Below are positions 14,437 to 16,661 of a stretch of DNA of 16,661 nucleotides, in pieces. The notes under the pieces are model-generated. The model was given only the letters and a program-made list of their open reading frames with translations, searched no databases and was not told the DNA's origin. The position numbers were made by a program, and so were the translations under genes. The DNA comes from JBGTFE01 sp036403235. GTDB lineage: Bacteria; Acidobacteriota; Blastocatellia; Pyrinomonadales; Pyrinomonadaceae. Each line of letters begins with the position of its first letter. Positions within the stretch are counted from its first letter, which is position 1. The stretch covers positions 1-16,661 of the forward strand of contig DASWRI010000030.1 in NCBI GenBank assembly GCA_036403235.1. Direction: 5' to 3'.

Positions 14437-15453
14437 TTAAGCCGAAGCCGATAAAGTCCGGCAATCGGTTTTCGGCGTCTGCGATTCGTGAATCTCGATT
14501 TTCTCTTCCGAATCCTTATCTTTATCCTGCGAAGTTATCAAAACGACCGAGCCGACGATGACGCCCGCGCCGACGAGCATCTGTCCGGTAAAAGATTCGC
14601 CCGCAATCAGCCAGCCGAGAAATACGGCGATAATCGGATTGACGTAAGCGTAAGTCGCAACCATCGCCGGCTGCGCGTTTTTCAAAAGCCAGCTGTAAGC
14701 CGTAAAACCGATGAGCGAGCCGAAAACGATTAAATAAACGAGGCCGAACCACGAATTTGCCGAAACCTGCGCGATGCTGAAATTCGACCATTCGCCCGCG
14801 ATTAAACTTACCGCGAGCAAAACGAGGCCGCCCGCGAACATCTGCATTCCGGCCGTCTGCAAAGACGATTTCGGAACGGGCGCGCGCAGACCGTAAATTG
14901 AGCCCGTCGCCCACGAAAACGCCGCCGCGATGACGGCAATCGTGCCGAAAAGCTGCATCGAATCGCCGCCCGCCGTCGCGCCGCCCGGCGACTGCCCGCT
15001 GATTAAAAGCCAGACGCCCAAAAACCCGACGGCGATGCCGAGAACGGCTTTCAAATTCGGGCGCGCGCCTTTCAGCCAGAGCCAGCTTAAAAGCACAATC
15101 CAGAAAGGCTCGGTCGCCACCAGAAGCGCGGCCAGACTCGACGAAAGATGATGTTCGGCATAAACGACGCCGCCGTTTCCGCCCAGCAGCAAAAGCGTTC
15201 CGACGATAAAGCTCGTTTTCCAGTGCGCCGCTTTCGGCTTTTCGTAATCTTTGGAAAATCTGGCCCAGATGAGCAAAATCGCACCTGCAAACGTGAATCT
15301 CGCGCCCGCCATGAGAAGCGGCGGCAAGGTTTCAATCGCGTATTTGATGGCGAGATATGTCGAGCCCCAAAAGATGTAAACCGCCGCAAAAGCCGCAATC
15401 AGTAAAATCAAGCTTCGGTCAGGATTAATTTTTGTAATTTGTCTATTTTGCAT
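14437..15453 (-). CDS. EamA/DMT-family transporter (YedA/RhaT type)
   Basis: 338 residues with ten predicted membrane helices forming two EamA repeats, about 15-152 and 168-307. Family features include the FWGSTYLAIKYAIETLPPLLMAGARF segment (28-53), VATEPFWIVLLSWLWLKGARP (112-132), GFLGVWLL (143-150), and in the second half SWATGSIYG (180-188) and ATYAYVNPIIAVFLGWLIAGE (266-286). Such drug/metabolite transporters in the inner membrane commonly export amino acids or related metabolites; the substrate is not readable. The last 30 residues are a charged, probably cytoplasmic tail (QDKDKDSEEKIE). It begins 24 bp after the lrp-type gene and is almost certainly in one operon with it, as Lrp/AsnC regulators often sit next to the amino-acid exporters they control. 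Confidence 0.92.
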   Translation of the reverse strand: MQNRQITKINPDRSLILLIAAFAAVYIFWGSTYLAIKYAIETLPPLLMAGARFTFAGAILLIWARFSKDYEKPKAAHWKTSFIVGTLLLLGGNGGVVYAEHHLSSSLAALLVATEPFWIVLLSWLWLKGARPNLKAVLGIAVGFLGVWLLISGQSPGGATAGGDSMQLFGTIAVIAAAFSWATGSIYGLRAPVPKSSLQTAGMQMFAGGLVLLAVSLIAGEWSNFSIAQVSANSWFGLVYLIVFGSLIGFTAYSWLLKNAQPAMVATYAYVNPIIAVFLGWLIAGESFTGQMLVGAGVIVGSVVLITSQDKDKDSEEKIEIHESQTPKTDCRTLSASA

Positions 15454-15477
15454 TTCAAACCCATTGTTTCTATCAAA

Positions 15478-15966
15478 TTATTTGTTTTTGGCGCGCTTTT
15501 TCGTCGTTTCTGCCTGCTCGTTTTCAGCAATCGGCAGCGCAATCGTTTCCTTTATCGTCTGCAAAACAATCGTCGTCCGCGTCGAGATTATTTCCGGCAG
15601 ATTTTTTAATTTTTCGCGAAAAAATTTGCCGAGCTGATCGGTATTTTCCGCGCGAACCTTGAGCAGGTAACAATCTTCCCCGGCGATGTCGTGAACTTCC
15701 AGAACTTCCGGAATGGCGGCTAAAACTCCGCCGATGCTTCCGCAGAAGCTCGTCTTTACAAAAACAAACGCCGTCAGGCCGTAGCCGACCGCGCCCGCAT
15801 CAATCTGCGTCGCATAGCCGCGAATCACGCCGCGCTCTTCCAGTTTTCTGATGCGTTCCAAAACGGCCGACGGCGCAAGCCCGACCTGCCGCGCAATTTC
15901 CGCGTTGGTAATGCGCGCATCTTTCTGAATTATATTCAGTATTTGTTTATCAATATCGTTAATCAT
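15478..15966 (-). CDS. Lrp/AsnC family transcriptional regulator
   Basis: 162 residues. The N-terminal winged helix-turn-helix domain (1-60) has the family pattern INDIDKQILNIIQKDARITNAEIARQVGLAPSAVLERIRKLEERGVIRGY. The RAM/ACT-like effector domain (about 63-145) has AFVFVKT (66-72), EVLEVHDIAGEDCYLLKVRAENTDQLGKFF (87-116) and the strand ISTRTTIVLQTIKE (127-140). The end is basic (TTKKRAKNK). Proteins of this family form dimers and octamers and sense amino acids. It is the first gene of a two-gene operon with the EamA exporter and is divergent from the aldehyde dehydrogenase gene. The ATG at 15966 is preceded by a GAGGA about 10 bases upstream. A palindrome covers its own -10 box (separate entry), suggesting autoregulation. 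Confidence 0.94.
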   Translation of the reverse strand: MINDIDKQILNIIQKDARITNAEIARQVGLAPSAVLERIRKLEERGVIRGYATQIDAGAVGYGLTAFVFVKTSFCGSIGGVLAAIPEVLEVHDIAGEDCYLLKVRAENTDQLGKFFREKLKNLPEIISTRTTIVLQTIKETIALPIAENEQAETTKKRAKNK

Positions 15967-15987
15967 TCTCTAGATTCCTCAATTATA

Positions 15988-16016
15988 AGAATAATATTCT
16001 AAAAATCACTTGTCAA
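15988..16016 (-). promoter_or_regulatory. lrp-type gene promoter with palindromic operator on the -10 box
   Basis: On the minus strand TTGACA (16016-16011) is a perfect -35, followed after 17 bp by TATTCT (15993-15988). The + strand segment AGAATAATATTCT (15988-16000) is a perfect 5-3-5 palindrome that includes this -10 box. Similar half-sites (AGAAT at 16016-16020, ATTCT at 15965-15969) flank it. The A/T-rich symmetry fits an Lrp-type operator. The binding itself is inferred. Confidence 0.55.
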
Positions 16017-16081
16017 GAATAAATTTGAATCCATTTAAATGATTTCAGCGATTATTGAAATATAGATTTTCGGTTTATATT
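16010..16081 (+). promoter_or_regulatory. candidate promoters of the aldehyde dehydrogenase gene
   Basis: Two options are visible: TTGTCA (16010-16015), 18 bp, TTTAAA (16034-16039), whose -35 overlaps the opposing lrp -35 base for base within TTGTCAA; and TTGAAA (16055-16060), 15 bp, TATATT (16076-16081). Neither is decisive. Confidence 0.35.
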
Positions 16082-16112
16082 TATCAGGAGCATTTTATTG
16101 AGGAGCAAAACG

Positions 16113-16661
16113 ATGAGCGCGGTACTTTTATTTCCAACCACAGAAAACGAAATTATTTCCTATAATCCGGCGACCGGCGAGGAAATCGGGAGAGTCGCGG
16201 ACGCTTCCGCCGAAACGGTTCAAGCAGCCGTCGAAAAATCGCGCGCGGCGTTTCAGACGTGGCGCAAAACTTCGTTCGCCGAGCGCAGAAAGTTTGTCAT
16301 GAAAGCGCGCGAAGTGATTCTCGATGAGCTCGAAGAAATCGCGCGACTTATCTCGGACGAAGCGGGCAAGCCTTTTGCCGAATCGCTCTCGATGGAAATT
16401 TCGCCCGTTTTGGATTTAATGCAGTATTTCGCCAAAAACGCGGAGAAAATTCTCAAGCCGCACAAAATCAATATCGGTCTTTACGCGAGTCTCGGGCGCA
16501 CTTCGAAAATCGTCTACCAGCCGCTCGGCGTGGTCGGCATTATTCCGGCCTGGAATTACCCGTTTTCGATTCCGCTCGGCGAGGCGGCGATGGCTTTGAT
16601 GGCCGGAAATACGGTCGTTTTGAAACCTTCCGAGCTGACGCCTTTTATCGGTTTGAAAATC
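16113..16661 (+). CDS. NAD(P)-dependent aldehyde dehydrogenase, N-terminal 183 residues (runs off the window)
   Basis: Start ATG at 16113 with a perfect AGGAG (16101-16105) seven bases upstream. The visible 183 residues are the start of an ALDH-superfamily cofactor domain: YNPATGEEIGRV (17-28), AFQTWRKTSFAERRKFVMKAREVI (46-69), LISDEAGKPFAES (79-91), YQPLGVVGIIPAWNYPFSIPL (135-155) with the conserved Asn148, and AGNTVVLKPSE (164-174) with Lys171 that contacts the nucleotide. The catalytic Cys and Glu lie beyond the window end, so the gene is incomplete here and the aldehyde substrate cannot be named. It is divergent from an Lrp/AsnC regulator, with a 146-bp shared control region, so a role in amino-acid-derived aldehyde oxidation is plausible. 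Confidence 0.93.
   Translation, partial: MSAVLLFPTTENEIISYNPATGEEIGRVADASAETVQAAVEKSRAAFQTWRKTSFAERRKFVMKAREVILDELEEIARLISDEAGKPFAESLSMEISPVLDLMQYFAKNAEKILKPHKINIGLYASLGRTSKIVYQPLGVVGIIPAWNYPFSIPLGEAAMALMAGNTVVLKPSELTPFIGLKI

Noticed and set aside
1..16661. CRISPR array, tRNA genes, IS elements or prophage genes
   Set aside because: No regularly spaced direct repeats of CRISPR size, no cloverleaf sequence, and no transposase or phage gene was recognised on either strand.

Overview
The window looks like a chromosomal housekeeping/accessory segment of a Gram-negative bacterium. The most likely source is an Acidobacteriota member of the Blastocatellia/Pyrinomonadaceae type. This is inferred from gene content: a DUF5916-type outer-membrane barrel with a CBM9-like domain, a zinc-ribbon membrane protein with a PSITERTTNLL-type tail, a long SPFH protein, and several families of short dispersed repeats that I associate with this group. 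No 16S or other taxonomic marker is present, so the assignment is not proven. No phage, IS element, CRISPR array, tRNA or rRNA was seen.

Layout. 1-719 (+): a DUF1287 lipoprotein. 745-4819 (-): a run of five genes, in transcription order an esterase (4819-4037), tRNA pseudouridine synthase truB, an alpha/beta hydrolase, a zinc-ribbon membrane protein and a four-helix membrane protein. 4876-8718 (+): recX, a small conserved protein often mislabelled as an N-acetylglutamate synthase, a single-pass coiled-coil protein and a 737-residue SPFH protein, closed by a strong bidirectional terminator. 8786-11278 (-): a DUF5916 outer-membrane protein. 11279-11644: a 366-bp AT-rich intergenic region that leads into alaS (11645-14359, +). 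14437-15966 (-): an Lrp/AsnC regulator followed by an EamA-family exporter. 16113 to the end (+): the first 183 codons of an aldehyde dehydrogenase, divergent from the regulator.

Three points stand out. First, the SPFH protein carries about four tandem copies of a beta-type module (each with a DG motif; NFQD and PGxYxINP-like motifs recur) between its N-terminal membrane helix and its canonical SPFH core. The order repeats, then SPFH, then long helix recalls the major vault protein. It is preceded by a gene for a small membrane-anchored coiled-coil protein that could be a partner. Second, truB appears to contain two in-frame peptides derived from short DNA repeats, comparable in principle to the palindromic elements inside Rickettsia genes. 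Two further repeats of this general kind, both imperfect or perfect inverted repeats, sit after recX and after alaS. Third, the lrp/aldehyde dehydrogenase intergenic region has back-to-back -35 elements and a perfect palindrome exactly on the lrp -10 box, which suggests autorepression and joint control of the exporter and dehydrogenase.

Most functional calls rest on motifs read by eye and on recalled family features. Promoter and leader structures are weaker and are scored accordingly.
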